A stretch of DNA of 64,000 nt from Zygnema circumcarinatum (lineage: Eukaryota > Streptophyta > Zygnematophyceae > Zygnematales > Zygnemataceae), in assembly GCA_037447605.1 (NCBI GenBank), contig CM074808.1:2239945-2303944 (forward strand), written 5' to 3'. Below the pieces are notes generated by a model. That model ran no database searches, was not told where the DNA came from, and saw only the letters and a program-made list of their open reading frames with translations. The translations under genes were made by a program, and so were the position numbers. Position 1 is the first letter of the stretch. Each line of letters opens with the position of its first letter. Of this stretch, positions 11,251 to 24,000 are shown piece after piece.

Positions 11251-11511
11251 CATTCCCCTGGGGAAGGGGAAGGGAGGTGGAGGGGAAGGGGAGGGGGGAA
11301 GGGGAGGGGAAGGGGAGGGGAAGGGGAGGGAAAGGGGAGGGGGAAAGGGAAGGGAAAGGGGAGGGGAAGGGGAGGGGAAGGTGAGGGAAAGGGGAGGGGG
11401 GGGAGGGGAGGGGAAGGTGAGGGGAAGGGGAGGGGAAGGGGAAGGGAAGGTGAGGGGAAGGGGAGGGGAAAGGGAAGGGAAGGGGAGGGGAAGGGGAGGG
11501 TTAGGGTTAGG
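11251..11511. repeat. G-rich GGGGAAGGGGA microsatellite, copy A
   Basis: About 250 bp of imperfect GGGGA/GGGAA repeats, purine-only on the plus strand, ending in two telomere-like units (GGGTTAGGGTTAGG, near 11498–11511). It has high G-quadruplex and triplex potential. The long reading frames across it are artefacts of the repeat. Confidence 0.9.
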
Positions 11512-11978
11512 AAGCTGAAAGGCGTCTTCTTCTGCCTGGGGAGGGGAGGAGAGCAGAAAGAAAGAATTATGGGCAAATTATGGAACAAGGAGAGGACAAG
11601 ATCTGGCTGCTTTGCAAAACCAGCATGAGCATGAACACACCAAAGAGGTGCTGCAAAAAACCGGCAGAGATAGAGCCACCCAACAGGAAAAGAAAAACAC
11701 TTTTGTTCTTATGAAAGAAATACAATTGAGGACAACGCTCATAAACCAACGCGACGACTGCACGACATTTCCTGCGACGCTTTATTGCACTCTCATTGAA
11801 AAAAAATCAACTGAAAAATGAAAATTGAAAAATGTTGGTCAGCGAGTTCCATGTTTAGCTACACTCTTGAACTGCACTTTGAAATTGAGCAACGATGGAA
11901 ACTGCAAACATAATGATGTTGCAGCAAAAAAATCGCACTCAATCTCCCAAAGTCTGAGCAAACTAAACTGAAACTGAA

Positions 11979-12078
11979 NNNNNNNNNNNNNNNNNNNNNN
12001 NNNNNNNNNNNNNNNNNNNNNNNNNNNNNNNNNNNNNNNNNNNNNNNNNNNNNNNNNNNNNNNNNNNNNNNNNNNNNN
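11979..12078. other. Assembly gap (100 N)
   Basis: Exactly 100 N, the usual placeholder for a gap of unknown size. It lies between the two copies of the duplicated segment, so the local structure (true tandem duplication or two haplotypes laid end to end) is uncertain. Confidence 0.98.
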
Positions 12079-12578
12079 TCGATATTGAGCCACGTGTCTA
12101 TTTGGTTGTTGACAAAGTTCCATCGTCGGATCGCAGTTCGCGCACGCACTGAAGGGGGGCCGCATCTGGTCGTCATTGCGTTATTTATAGTGGGCCATCT
12201 TTGACAGTAGAATGGGAAATTTCAATGCCAGTTCTTATACTGTGCACATGCGCAGTCCCAGCTACAGTCGTTCGCCGTAAAGCCTTTTACGGAACTGTGT
12301 GGCAAAGAGCGTAGATTCGTCAAGGAGCCCTCGTTCCCTCTCCCGGGAAACCATTAGCGCTTGAGCGGGACCTTTTTTTTTTCAGGTCTGATAGCTGACC
12401 ATTCCTGTCGCTCCCTTGCACCTGCGACCGATGCTTGCCCGGCTTTTGGGGCGGCCGCTGGTCCGAAGATAGGAAAAGCCTCGAAGAGGAAAAAAGAGAA
12501 ACTCGCAAACAAGGCATTCAAATGGTGGACCGGAAGCTCAAGAAGTTAAAAAGGACATTATTCTCAAAGACTTCAATA
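12079..12578. other. Unassigned sequence between gap and copy B
   Basis: No gene is supported. Near 12480–12575 one frame leading into copy B is rich in lysine (KLKKLKKDIILKDF) and could extend the Gag-like frame upstream, but copy B then has a stop at about 12727. Confidence 0.4.
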
Positions 12579-13224
12579 CGGATTTATCAAACAAACTGAA
12601 TGTTGGTGACTCGCAAAATATCAAGCCTCTACAAGAGTTCGACGAGAGCCCGAAAACACACGACTGGTTGAATAGAAGTGAAGAATGCTGGTCTCACAAT
12701 TCGCTCTCACATGTACAGATTGCATATTAGACATCACCAAGACGGCTTTTGGTCGAGATCAGCCTGCCAGCAACCGGTCTTATTCAAACAAAATCAAGCA
12801 CAGGAGCTACAAACAATGAGTAAAGGCAGCAGCGTAGATTTAATGGAAAGGGAAAGGGCTTCAGCCAGAAAACTTTCTCGCTGCAGCAAATGCTCATAGG
12901 CACAGTGGACCCAATGCTGTCCAGCATACATGATCAACCATTTTGATAATTTTAGTGCCAAAAAAACGGAAGGACCACATATGGGAGGCAGGAGATCTTC
13001 AAATCAACCCGTATGCAGTGTCCAGCACGAGTCCGCGGTAAACTTCCAATTCATCAACACAAGTTTCACCAGCAGAAGTGGTACAATACATAAAATGGAA
13101 CTTTCAGATGTATATATTCTTCATGTCCCATTCATACGATTTCCATTCATTCTCATCATCCTCTACACATTCTCTATTTTCCTACTTCCCTTCTGTCCTG
13201 TCCTCTCTTTCCTCTCTCCATTCC
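12579..13224. repeat. Direct repeat, copy B
   Basis: Second copy of the 10609–11250 segment, differing by scattered substitutions and short indels. The Gag-like frame is interrupted here by an in-frame TAG near 12727 (gcatattag against gcatatcag in copy A). Confidence 0.7.
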
Positions 13225-13322
13225 CCTGGGGAAGGGGAAGGGGAGGGGGGAAGGGGAGGGGAAGGGGAGGGGAATGGGAGGGGGAAAGGGAAGGGGAAGG
13301 AGAGGGGAAGGGGAGGGGAGAA
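13225..13322. repeat. G-rich GGGGA microsatellite, copy B
   Basis: About 95 bp of GGGGAA/GGGGA repeat, shorter than the copy A tract and without the telomere-like end. Confidence 0.9.
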
Positions 13323-13500
13323 ATTCGTGTTTGATAAGTTTGCCTGCCACTTCCATCCATGATCACATCATCCTTGACAAAGACGACGACTTCCATTGAA
13401 GAAATAAAAAGTGGGAGCAATTCACTGACTATCTAACAAAGGTCATTCCTTGAATGGGTCCCAAACGATATCGCCACAGCTACAGCTACTGCTAAGGATT

Positions 13501-16500
13501 TTAAAAGCGTTTATGCTTGACTCTGAAAATCTCGTCACGTTTTACCCACAAGCCCCCTATGCCAAACCCGGCGAGCAGCATGGCCACGTACCACCACCAC
13601 TCGGTTGGTGCCTCCTGCACACACACAACCAAATAGGCGATACAAAAATTAGCCCAACCAGCAAAGCGAATCTTAACAGGGCAAATGCTGCAGTGCCGTG
13701 ATTGATGAGAGAGTTAGGTGCACAGCAACACTCCTGATTTTGCGTAGCTTAAGAGAAATAGTAATGCTGAACGCCCGTTTCACTGCCCCAGCTTGACAGG
13801 CTCAGGCCAACTATTGTGTTGTAGGTGGAACCCTTGAGTGAAGGATTCCGCCTACAACTCGAGATGCTTTTTATTCTAGACATAAAACAGGACTGGGCCT
13901 GTCTTCAGCTACAAATGAGAGAGCGGTTGGATCTGCAGATCAAACGAGACGACGTTGATGAATGGTGAAAACTGACGGCGCATGAAATCCAATGCTGTAA
14001 CTGAAACAGACAAGGCAAGTCATAGACTAGGCATTGGAGTCTACTGCTGCATGGCAAGGCAAATGCAGGAATGGACATAAGGTTGACAAGACAAATGAGA
14101 ACACTGGGGATCTTCATAGAGTCTCTAAATTATGGGCCACCAACAACAAATGACTCCTGAACTGCAATCGACATGGATGATAGCTCTTCAAATGGACAAC
14201 AAAGCAAGCTTCTTGCGACGTACAATAAACAGTACGCCCAGTACGCCCATTCACAATTAAAGCAGGAACTTCACCAACGTGAATGCAGAAAGAGACGCAG
14301 CATGGACGGTTAAAGTGGCACTCACTCTAAAACATGAAAAAACTGTTCGAATGTGTTGAACGGATGATTTGGTATTGTCATGGAGGAGGTTCGCGTCGTG
14401 ACGAGCAGAGCGTATGTAGTAAAGCGCCTGTCCAAAATTTAGAAGTGACATTGCATTGCAAGCCTTAACCAGCTTGTACTTGAGCAGATTCCACCTCTGC
14501 GTGTGCACTTTCCTTGGATTTCCCCTGATAATTGCCACATCCTCTCCTCCATAGCCCTGCACGGTCCCAGGAACAACACATCAACTCCAGTAGCTGAATC
14601 GAATGATTCATGTGATAAGAAGTCGACGGAGCAACTAGAAAGGCTCTCTCGACAGAGGGCCTCCAGAAGCCGATAGCTCCCGAAAGCAATAACATGGCCT
14701 AACCTAGCTTAGGTTTGCTCAGCATGCTCACAGGCATGCATCTCCAAGGAAGTGACTTCTCACCTTGATGGCATTAAGCGTGTGCAGGACATCTGTGAGA
14801 GTGTCATTCAGAAGAGTAAGTAGAATATTCCTCATAGCTGCATCCCGTTGAGCGAAGGAGAGGTCCAGGTGCTTCGAAAATGGTCCGAAGGGAGTAGAAC
14901 CAACTGACCAGCGGTAATCCTCCATAGTACGATTGTGAAGGGTGCTCCACGTCACGTATCTTTCGCAGGGTTAAGGAGACTCAGCATTACACAAAGTACT
15001 CAAGACAGCATTGCGAAGTCCTACAAACCATTACGACAAATAGTTCACCCTGAGATTTACCCTCACGTGGTATGGTTGGTTGTACAATAATTGGCATTCG
15101 TTAATGTATACTGCTTCTTCTGACTCTTTACTCGGATTCTGAAACATGACACATTAGATTTCAATCTATTCGGGAAAAACTTGTCAAGCACTCTCTCTCT
15201 GAAGCATTGTCTTTCATAGCAGATACGATGGGCTAACTCCCCACCCTGTTTGCAGTAGTGCAGCCAACATTGGCCGAGTCACATTCGAGAAGTCTGCTGT
15301 GACAAACTCGGAATTGCATCTGCATGCATGGCAAACAAAGTAGGACCAGAACTGAAAACGAAAGAATACAATACACAGAGAACTACCAAAGGTGCCTCAA
15401 CAAGACCCTGCAATCTTATGCGTAAGTTGCAGACTTTCATACGATGCAAACTTCATTCCTTTCAAGAACTTCCGCAGTTGCACACAGCCAAAGCACCTTC
15501 GCCATTAACAACCCAAGCCTTAAATAGCTGAATCCACAAGTCCTAAAAAAAAACGTTTGCCAAAGGACACCTATAATAACTCTAGACAAGGAATATTCAG
15601 CATGTGTAAGTCTGCCTTTGACGTCCAGTCTCAATTTATGTTTTGTGGCCCCCATAATACGTACGGATTTGCTACAATCATGTTAACAACAAGACCAAGC
15701 TGACTAACTGCCTTCTCGATTATGATTAGTCAACTGACTGTCAGGTTGCAACGAGTGCTCACTGATATTTGAGGGGCACCTCCCGTGCTTTAGTGCGCAC
15801 AGCGATTACCATGTCATCATACGCCACAGCCTGTGCGAGCCATGCCCTTGCGCCAAGAAAGTTAAGAAACTCTTTCCCATCGTAAGCCCAAAGCTTTCAT
15901 TCCCTAGAGATGATGCCAAACAACTCACGTTCTTCAACGTGGAGATTCAAAGGGCTCACCTGCTCTGTGCGATCAAGCAAGATAGGCTCTTCGGTGTCAA
16001 GGTCAAGGACAAATATCGGAATCACACGACCGCCACTCCCAAATTCAGGATCAAGGAATGCAGGATCCTGCAGCCCAGCCGTGGCTGCACACACACAAAA
16101 ACAGCATGGAGGATTTCACATAAAGAAAGATGCTAACTCTGACTAGACAACGCGTAGCAACAGACACCAGAAACTAATAAGATCAACAAAAGCTTTGGCG
16201 GTAGATCTGCTGAATGAATGCGTCATGTTCTTCGAAGTAATTTTTTTGTCAAGCTGTCATGTAACTGCTGAACCTACTCTTGATTTCTGGCCAAAACTCC
16301 GCAAGCAAATGATGAAGCTCCTCCGAGTCGAGGTAGTGGCGCACCTCCAACGTGTGCCCGGGCTGAAGGGTGCGACCAGCCTCGCTCTGCAGCCATCCCT
16401 AACCTACACTTAAGTGCGTTCACCCAGAGCCGAGTTGAGAGGGCTCAGAATTCAGACAATCCACCGTAGGCCCCTTGCTTATGATATTATACAACATAGT

Positions 16501-19500
16501 ACAACAACATAGTACAACAACATGAAAGATAACATGGTATATGTAGGGCATGGCATAGGTATATACATTGTTATGAGTATGCATTCATGCATCCCACATG
16601 AATGCATATGCGTGAGATTGGCTCTGAAGACACTGCAAGCACAACTAGCGGGCTGTGTTTATACGGTCCACCAGTTGAAGATGGACATGGCATCATCATC
16701 ATCATTTTATTCCCCAAAACAAAATAACAATTCTGCTTGCTGCATCATGTTTATGTTTACAACCCGGTTAAATGGTCAGACCTTTACAGTCCGTCTTCTC
16801 TGGCTATACCATAGCGACTGTCCGTCCAAGCAGTCTATGGGTAGACTTATCAGCAAGATCGACGTACCCGCAAAGACCTCGAATAGGCCGCAGCACAAAA
16901 AGCGCAACGAGATAGAAACAAGGTAGATGTCTCAATGCTAAGCTCTTGCTTCGGAAGTAGCACTCCCTTTCCATCGCTGCCGAGCAACTACAGCAGGCAG
17001 GAAGAGTCAGAGCAGCAGAAGGAATGCAGGTCAGAGATGGAGGAGCAAAATGACTAGGTTTAAAGCAAAATTCGAATCTGTATTATTCATCATTGCAGTT
17101 AGAACAGCGAAAGAAAACATTCAAATCTTCCACGCCCAGGCCCCAGAAAGTTAACTGAAAACCAAAGCGAGGCTTCATAGAGCAACTCCAGGCGATAACT
17201 GAAGTTTTGTTTAAAGTACGACATTCAAGTAGAAACACATTGAAAGTGAACTTCCAGTTGTTGAAAACAATCTGAAATACGGTTACATTCATTCACAAAA
17301 AGGATATAAAACCGAAGAATGGCAAGACCGTATTTACCAACAAAGGCCCAAAATTCTTGGTAAAACATACGGATATATTCAAAGAAGTAGCATACATCGA
17401 AACGATTTCAACTTGCTAATGTTTCGTTGGGTTTCGTGAAAATCACTTGCATTCAACGAAAGTGTGCATGGCAGTTATTCTGTCGCAATCCTAGGTGTTT
17501 AAACAAGACTCACCGTGGCTTTCATGGCTCCAATACCCAACTCATCGTTGTTGCGAGTATCCTCCACGGAAGCTTTGAGGTGCACAACACGGACTTCAGT
17601 ATTGAGAGCAAACGGGATAGGGAAGTGGTACATGGATGGCGATATGAGATACTTGACAGCGCTTCCAACCAGTGCACAAAGATGAGCAAGAAAAGTCTGC
17701 AAAACAGAGGTGTCGATCACAGAATTATAGAAACAATTTATTTTGGATAATAACCACTTCACACATTACACAGAGAGTGGTTGCCCATGCTATACGCGAG
17801 TTTATGTTTATGACAAAACGAAACACTACTGCGTTTTCTCCAGTTTGTGCCAGCACTCATTATCCTGAATGACTCTCTCGCCCTCTCGCGCTCTCTCCTC
17901 TCTCTCTCTCCACCTCTCTCACTCTCCGGCCCTGTACTGGGAATTGCTCCCACTATCGGCATGAAAATAGTCATACAATCCAGACAATTCCACAACCGGC
18001 AAGTATGACTCTAGAGTGACGAGCAATTACGGGTGTCCCATTTCCTCTCCTCTTTCGCCCCATGTGCCTCCACGGTTTTCTCAAACACTTTCAACAATCA
18101 TGTGTCAGCGAAGGAGTACGGCACCTTGCGAAACTGATCTCGTGGAAAGTCACTTGCGCGAACAAAGGTGTCATATGTAACAAGCCCTTCTCCTTCCTCC
18201 ACGGGCCCGTAACTGACAGAGCCGGCAGTTAAGTCCACCCACACATACCGCCCCTGTAACCTCATCCATAGATTTGCAGTGCATTGGTGAGTGAAAGCCA
18301 TCTAAATTAGGGAGGCAACGAACCAGAACAAAAGCATGGCCATAGTCAGAGGCAAACCTGGCTTTCAATAAAATGGGATATCAACTTGATAGCTCAGATT
18401 TCTCTCGGGAGTGCACCATTCATTTCAAACACATGTAAATCACAACTCCAGCAGCAGCCCCCCTCCATAAGCTATGCAGACCCACCTTTCCTACGAAGAA
18501 AGTGCCAGGGCAACTTTCATTACTGCTGTAAGCATACGAGTACCCCAGCTTCTGCTGCAAGGGATTCAGGAGATAAATCATGTAACCTCCCGCACCATTC
18601 TCATGATCCTTTGCGATCACTTTATCCACCTCAGAAGGAGAGATTGGTGGCATTCCTGTCTGAGTCACCATGTCAACCGGTATCTGAAGATCCCAAACAC
18701 CAGACAACAGCTAACCATCAATCCTGGTCTCAACGTCGACATGCTCCGGGCTAAAACCAGATTTATGCAGAACATGAAATGCAGATCGCATAGTCTTTAC
18801 AGTCGCCTTTCACATATCTGGACTTCTGTGAACAAAATGAGTTCTGTAGGACGAGAAGACAGGCAGGAAATCAATCTATATTGCAGAGGCAAGTACCACA
18901 TACTCTTTTGCTTCAGAGAAAGATGCTTCGGCTTCCTATTCCTTTCAGAACTCAAACGGCCTCTTAACACCAAACATCTTTCTGTGATGACGTCTGAAAT
19001 CAAAATCTATGTCTAAAATGAAATCAGAAATAGTCACAAAGACTTATCTACTAGAAAAGCGCTTGATATAGTAATTTGTCAACTACGTCATGGAGTATGC
19101 AGCGTTCCAGACTCTTTAACACCATATGTGACACTTGAATCTCCATGCATCCACTCCATCACTGAAATTGCAATCCAAAAAAGGATAGCTAACCGAAAGT
19201 TCAAAAAACACCTACTTTGACTCTTTGTAAATGGAGCACGGTTGCCACTGTACAAGAATCATGAAACTCCGAAATTGCCTCATGAAGGCTCTGTGGTACG
19301 GATTTCTGCGATACGATATGCGTAAATCGTGTGTAATGTGTGTATGCCGTACCTTGTGGATTGCTTGCTCAATAGCTGCAGTAACATCACTGTTCAATGC
19401 ATTCGGAGCTTTGGTTGCATGAAAAATCAAGCGCGTAGTCACCATCATTTCCCGGGCCTGCAAACCACTTATGCAACATTTCTCAATCATGCAAAATGCA

Positions 19501-20780
19501 ACTACAAAACTCCTAGCCAACAGATTATTCAATCAAACGGAAAGAAAAAGTTCTCCATCAACAGTCGAACCACAACGAGCAGTTCCATGACGAGAAAAAA
19601 TGCCGACGACAGTCGGAAAACAACGAACAACTTCAACTATCTTTATCCGAACACAAATTAGCACAAGTCTGGAGACATTCAGGGCCTGCCAATTTACGGG
19701 AAAAACAAAAGCCCAAGCTTCTGGAAATAATTGGGCTCATAAAATACACGGCAGAGTCTCGAGGTAGGATGCACTAAACGGCTGAACAAAAGTTCGATAC
19801 ACTTGCGATTCAACTTACTTTTACTCTACTCTCTACTTTGACAGTCTACCTGCATAAAAAGCATTGTGCATGAGCTGCAGAGACGACATCAGAGAAGTAG
19901 CATTAGCTTGACAATAGGATCTTTTAACGCACAGAACCAAACTTACCTCACTTCGTATGACGTTCACATGTGAGTCTGTCTTGAGAGCGTCCAAAAACTT
20001 TTGCATATCTGCCTGGGACATGGATGCGGGACAGCAGTCAGACAAGCCAGACAGCATTGCAGCCAGACATAAGGTGAATTGCACATAGATGTATAAGGAC
20101 GTTTCAAGTATAAGTGCTTGAATGAGTGTTCGCGAAAAGGAGCTCCATAGTTAAACGGTCTCTAACTCAACTCATCAAAATCTTTGCAAACTCCGAAAGT
20201 AACAGTTGATTCTGACGAAAATTGCATCCCGCCAGCACAGCTCAGCTCTGGCCACTAAACTTTCCAAATGACTTAAGAACCTCTGAAGCCATTTTCCGGC
20301 CATACAACCCTAAATGAAGAACATTTTGGCAAATTCATCGAGAATAACATGCTGGTTCTCCCTAGCTTCGGTGCATTCAAAGTACTCCACTTTTTTCCCA
20401 ATCGGCATAGCAAGAACAAGATCGGATTTTCCTGCTTTAAAGGGAGCAATACATCGCGCTCTCACCTCGTTGACATTGATGCCATGATTTCCGTCTCCAT
20501 CAAAGCCAACAAGGCTGATTATCACAGAAACAGTAGTTTCTAGCTCTTTCAGAGTTTTGACCTTGGCATCAACGCCAGCTTCCTCCACACGCGACCACCT
20601 CTTTTTCTCCTTCTCCGACAGCTGGATAAACGTGTCTTTAGTGCCCAAGGGATCTTCATCTGGCTGGAAAAGCGCAGTGCTGCTCGAGCTGCCCCCTTTT
20701 TCCGCAAGAATGGGACGAACTGTGAAGGACAGCAGAAGCACACATACGAGAGGAAGCCACACCTTGAGAACGATACCCAT
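13501..20780 (-). CDS. At5g58100-type single-pass membrane protein, ~612 aa
   Basis: Twelve exons join in phase (20466–20780, 19947–20012, 19353–19457, 18486–18683, 18125–18253, 17514–17696, 16278–16386, 15960–16084, 15763–15830, 14764–14959, 14326–14556, 13501–13614). The ATG is followed by a hydrophobic signal peptide (about aa 5–25, ending RPILAEKG). Conserved blocks of the plant At5g58100 family follow in order: VSVIISLVGFDGDGN, YVWVDLTAGSVSYGP, LEVRHYLDSEELHHLLAEFW, VIPIFVLDLDTEEPILLDR, YRWSVGSTPFGPFS and RWNLLKYKLVKACNAM. The last exon encodes one membrane span after WWWYVAMLL and a short basic tail ending KHKRF, which fits a KxKxx ER-retrieval signal. Function in the family is unclear; I recall a link to pollen-wall formation in Arabidopsis. 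The model is shorter than the ~940-aa plant protein, so exons may be missing, most likely in 15.0–15.7 or 16.4–17.5 kb. Confidence 0.75.
17876..17925. repeat. CT-rich tract in intron
   Basis: A (CT)n-rich stretch interrupted by CGCGCTC lies between exons 17514–17696 and 18125–18253 of the membrane-protein gene. It is probably a simple microsatellite. Confidence 0.7.
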
Positions 20781-21089
20781 ACTTTCTGAGCTCCCTGCTA
20801 TCATCGGCATCATCACCGTGCTTCCGAATGCTTTCATTGAGCTCCTGTTGGGCCTCCAAAAACGCAAAACTCAGTAGTAGGATTGTGAACGATGGAGCCG
20901 CGTGCGCTCGTCTGAAGGCGTTTGCGGACGCGCGATCGCGCTCGGCCGGTCCCTTTCCGTCATTGCTCGCTGCTGTGGGGCAGGGGAGGCCGAGACCGAG
21001 CAGGTGGAGGAAGGGCGAAGTTGCAGGGAAGAGGGTATTTGCAGGAAAGGTGGTGGGGGCAGGGGCGAGGGAGGGAAGGAGGGAGGGAG
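20781..21089. promoter_or_regulatory. Divergent promoter region, membrane protein / WD40 gene
   Basis: 309 bp separate the start codons at 20780 (minus) and 21090 (plus). The right half is a purine-rich GGGAGG-type stretch just before the WD40 ATG. No TATA box is evident. Confidence 0.5.
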
Positions 21090-24000
21090 ATGGAGGTGCC
21101 ATACGAGGGTGAGAAGGTGGAGAGGGAGGAAGAGGAGGATGTGCTGTCGTTCGACGTATGGGACCAGGTTGAAGACGACGAGCAGTCGGGAGTTTCTAGT
21201 TTTGAGGAAGATGATGAGTCTCTGGATTTTGATGAAAGCTCCAGTGACGACGGCGATGACTTTGAGATTGTGGATGCTGATCCCATGAGTTCTTCTGCAG
21301 AATCGTCTGACGATGATGTAGATAAGGACGAGGCATCTGTTTCTGTCCTCTTAAATGACGAGTCTGTCGTGCAGCATGCCGTTATGACATCGTTCCGGCA
21401 CCCACAGTGAGTTGCAATTGCCGCAAAGTCTTGCTGAAAAGTCAAGGAAGACATGCCTTTGTCGTGACATTGCTGGTATAACCAGCCACAATTATATTAT
21501 TGACATCTTTCAAGGTTTTTGTTCAATTTGGCAGGCTTCAGAGGCAGTCAGTTGTAGGCAATGATGTGATCAAATGCACTATGTGCGCTGAGAAGTAGTT
21601 GTAGTTGCCTTGCTGAGTGGACGCAAAGATGTTCTCGCATGTCCTGTTTTTTTTCTGTACGAAGCATTACACCGCTTTTTGACCAAGATGGGATGCTAGA
21701 CACGCATAGACTGCTTTCTGAGGCGTTCCTTAAGATGTTCATGACGTGACTTTTGTCTCAAATTAACTTTTTCCTTTTTCTTGGCGTTCCATTTTCAAAT
21801 GGTGATGAGATTGTTAAAGTGATAAATGGCTGGAATTCTTACGGATACTAATGTTCCTCATGTCCCGAGTCCAGGTGTTGCGACTCTCTTGCTATGTCCG
21901 GTCAATCTGAAGACACAATCATTGCTGCGCATATGAGACATGCCATTCTTTACAACTTAAATACCAGAGAGATTCTAGCTTCTGCCTTTATCGGGTTCGA
22001 GACCTATAGGTGAGACATCTTGTCAGCAGTTTGTAGCAGCCATGTCGAATGAAGAGACAGACATCTCTTGCATGTTTCATGCCGTAGATTCTGGATACTA
22101 TAAAAAACGATGACAACTAGGAATTGGGATGAAGCTTTGGCAGCTTGAATGCCTCTGTCTCTGCCATTTCCATTACGAGGCATTCTTCATCACTTTCTAA
22201 AAGTGTAACAGGACGTATTCGTCAAAGATCACTAACTGTTGTTTCAAGTTGGCTTGATTCGTTTGTCAGTATCGCACAGTATGGGTCTCTATTTGTTGCT
22301 GGAGGAAATCAAGACATGGCCTTTTTCCGAATTTTCAATGCTAGCACCGGTAAGTTAGGTGAGCTTATTTTTCTTGCAGGGCTTGCAAGCTGAAATAATT
22401 GTTAGTTTCACCTTTCTGTGGCCCAACGATTTTTATGGCAATTGTCATAGTGCAATCAGTTGAGTAAAGGCCCGTAATACTGCGTTTTGACAGTTTTTTA
22501 ACCTGTTTTCTCAGTCGTTGTGGCAAGCAGGAATGCACTTTGAACGTTTGGCACACTTTAAAATTGGAGGCCTTCCTCATGACTCTGCAATGGTGAACGG
22601 ATTGCGGTTCGGTTTATGTGGAACTGAGGTTTGTGCGAAGTGGAAACTATTTTTTAGTTTCGATAAAGGCGTTCACATATTACCAGGTTGCATCAGTTCA
22701 AAGTTAACTGTGTTGGTTCAGGGTTCAATAGACGTGCCTTCTACCAGGATTTACGCTTGCCTCAATGCACGATTTGCTTACTTTTTATTACCTATTCCAA
22801 GTAAACACAGCCCATCGTCTCGTTACCTTAAGGTCCCTTAAACCTGTTCGATGAGTGCAGGTTCGGCTCCTTGCTGCTAATCAAGACAAGTTTATCTACA
22901 CTTTTGCAATTCCCTCCCAATTTTTGGCAACTTCACGACAAGAAAATTCTGGACCCGGAACATCGGCACAATCTGGTCCACCTTCCGCAAGTAGAAAGGT
23001 GAAGGTGGACGGAAGGAGTCTTCTCTGCCATACATTGCGAGCTGGTGGTGCAGCAGCATCGGAAGGGTATGAATCCTCATTCTCATTGTTAGGACGGAGG
23101 AGCCAAGACGTTTCTTGTTTGCGACGAGGCTTGCATGAGTGAGTGAGGCATCTCAAGGACTTGAACGGCCAACGTAAGTTTCGGAAGTCATAAGAATATG
23201 CTAAACTGTCTGTCTAAAAATAGTAGGGCTCATGACATATTTGCATGTGGGATTCTGGTTTCGCTACGTCAATGGGTTTGTGAGTCAATGAAGTAGATTG
23301 AAACTAGTTATTCCTTCTTCCTGCATCACTGGCACATAATTTTGCGAGTATCCGGAATCAACGACCAGCTGTTTGGTTGTACGGGTTTCTTTGCAGTGTG
23401 CAAGAAAGTCTCACATACTCCTGATGCTTGTCCTCCAGATGCATACGCCAGGTCAACATAGTGCAAGATGAAAATGGGTTGGATGAAGCTTACCAAACAG
23501 ATGCCATAGGCCCTTTTACCGAGCCAATAAATTGTGCGGCCCCTTCGCCTAATGGCAAGTGGATTGCTGTGGGCGGGGACTCCCGATTCGTAAGCTCCTG
23601 GTTACGAGTGCTTTTCCATATAATGGTGCATTTGAAGATATGCTACGTGTTGTATTTCAAATTCATCCTACTCAAAACAGAATGACCCGCGAGCTTCAGC
23701 TGAGTCCAATCGATGCCTGAAAGAGGGAGAAGTAAATGTTGCATAATGTGGCTGATAGTTCCACTGATTTGATGAATTCTGGTGCAACATTCCTGGGTTG
23801 AAGCCAAGTGACTTTGGGGTACGCCTGTCAGGTACTCTTGAGACCCTTCGTGTCTTTCTCACGAGCTGCTGTTTGGGACAGATTTATCTGCTAGACTACG
23901 AACATGGTTATTCCATGTCCCGGAAAGCTGTGATCCCATGTCGAGAATCTCACGACAAGAAGCACCTTTCGGCATCCGACAGCTGTCAGGTAAAGGGACA

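Noticed and set aside
11110-11628. Long Gly/Glu/Arg-rich ORFs on both strands across the G-rich tract
   Set aside because: They are open only because GGGGA-type repeats lack stop codons; composition is purely repeat-driven and copy B lacks the same frame length.
16200-16420. Plus-strand ORF over 16195–16413
   Set aside because: Antisense to an exon of the At5g58100-type gene whose minus-strand reading (LEVRHYLDSEELHHLL) matches the family.
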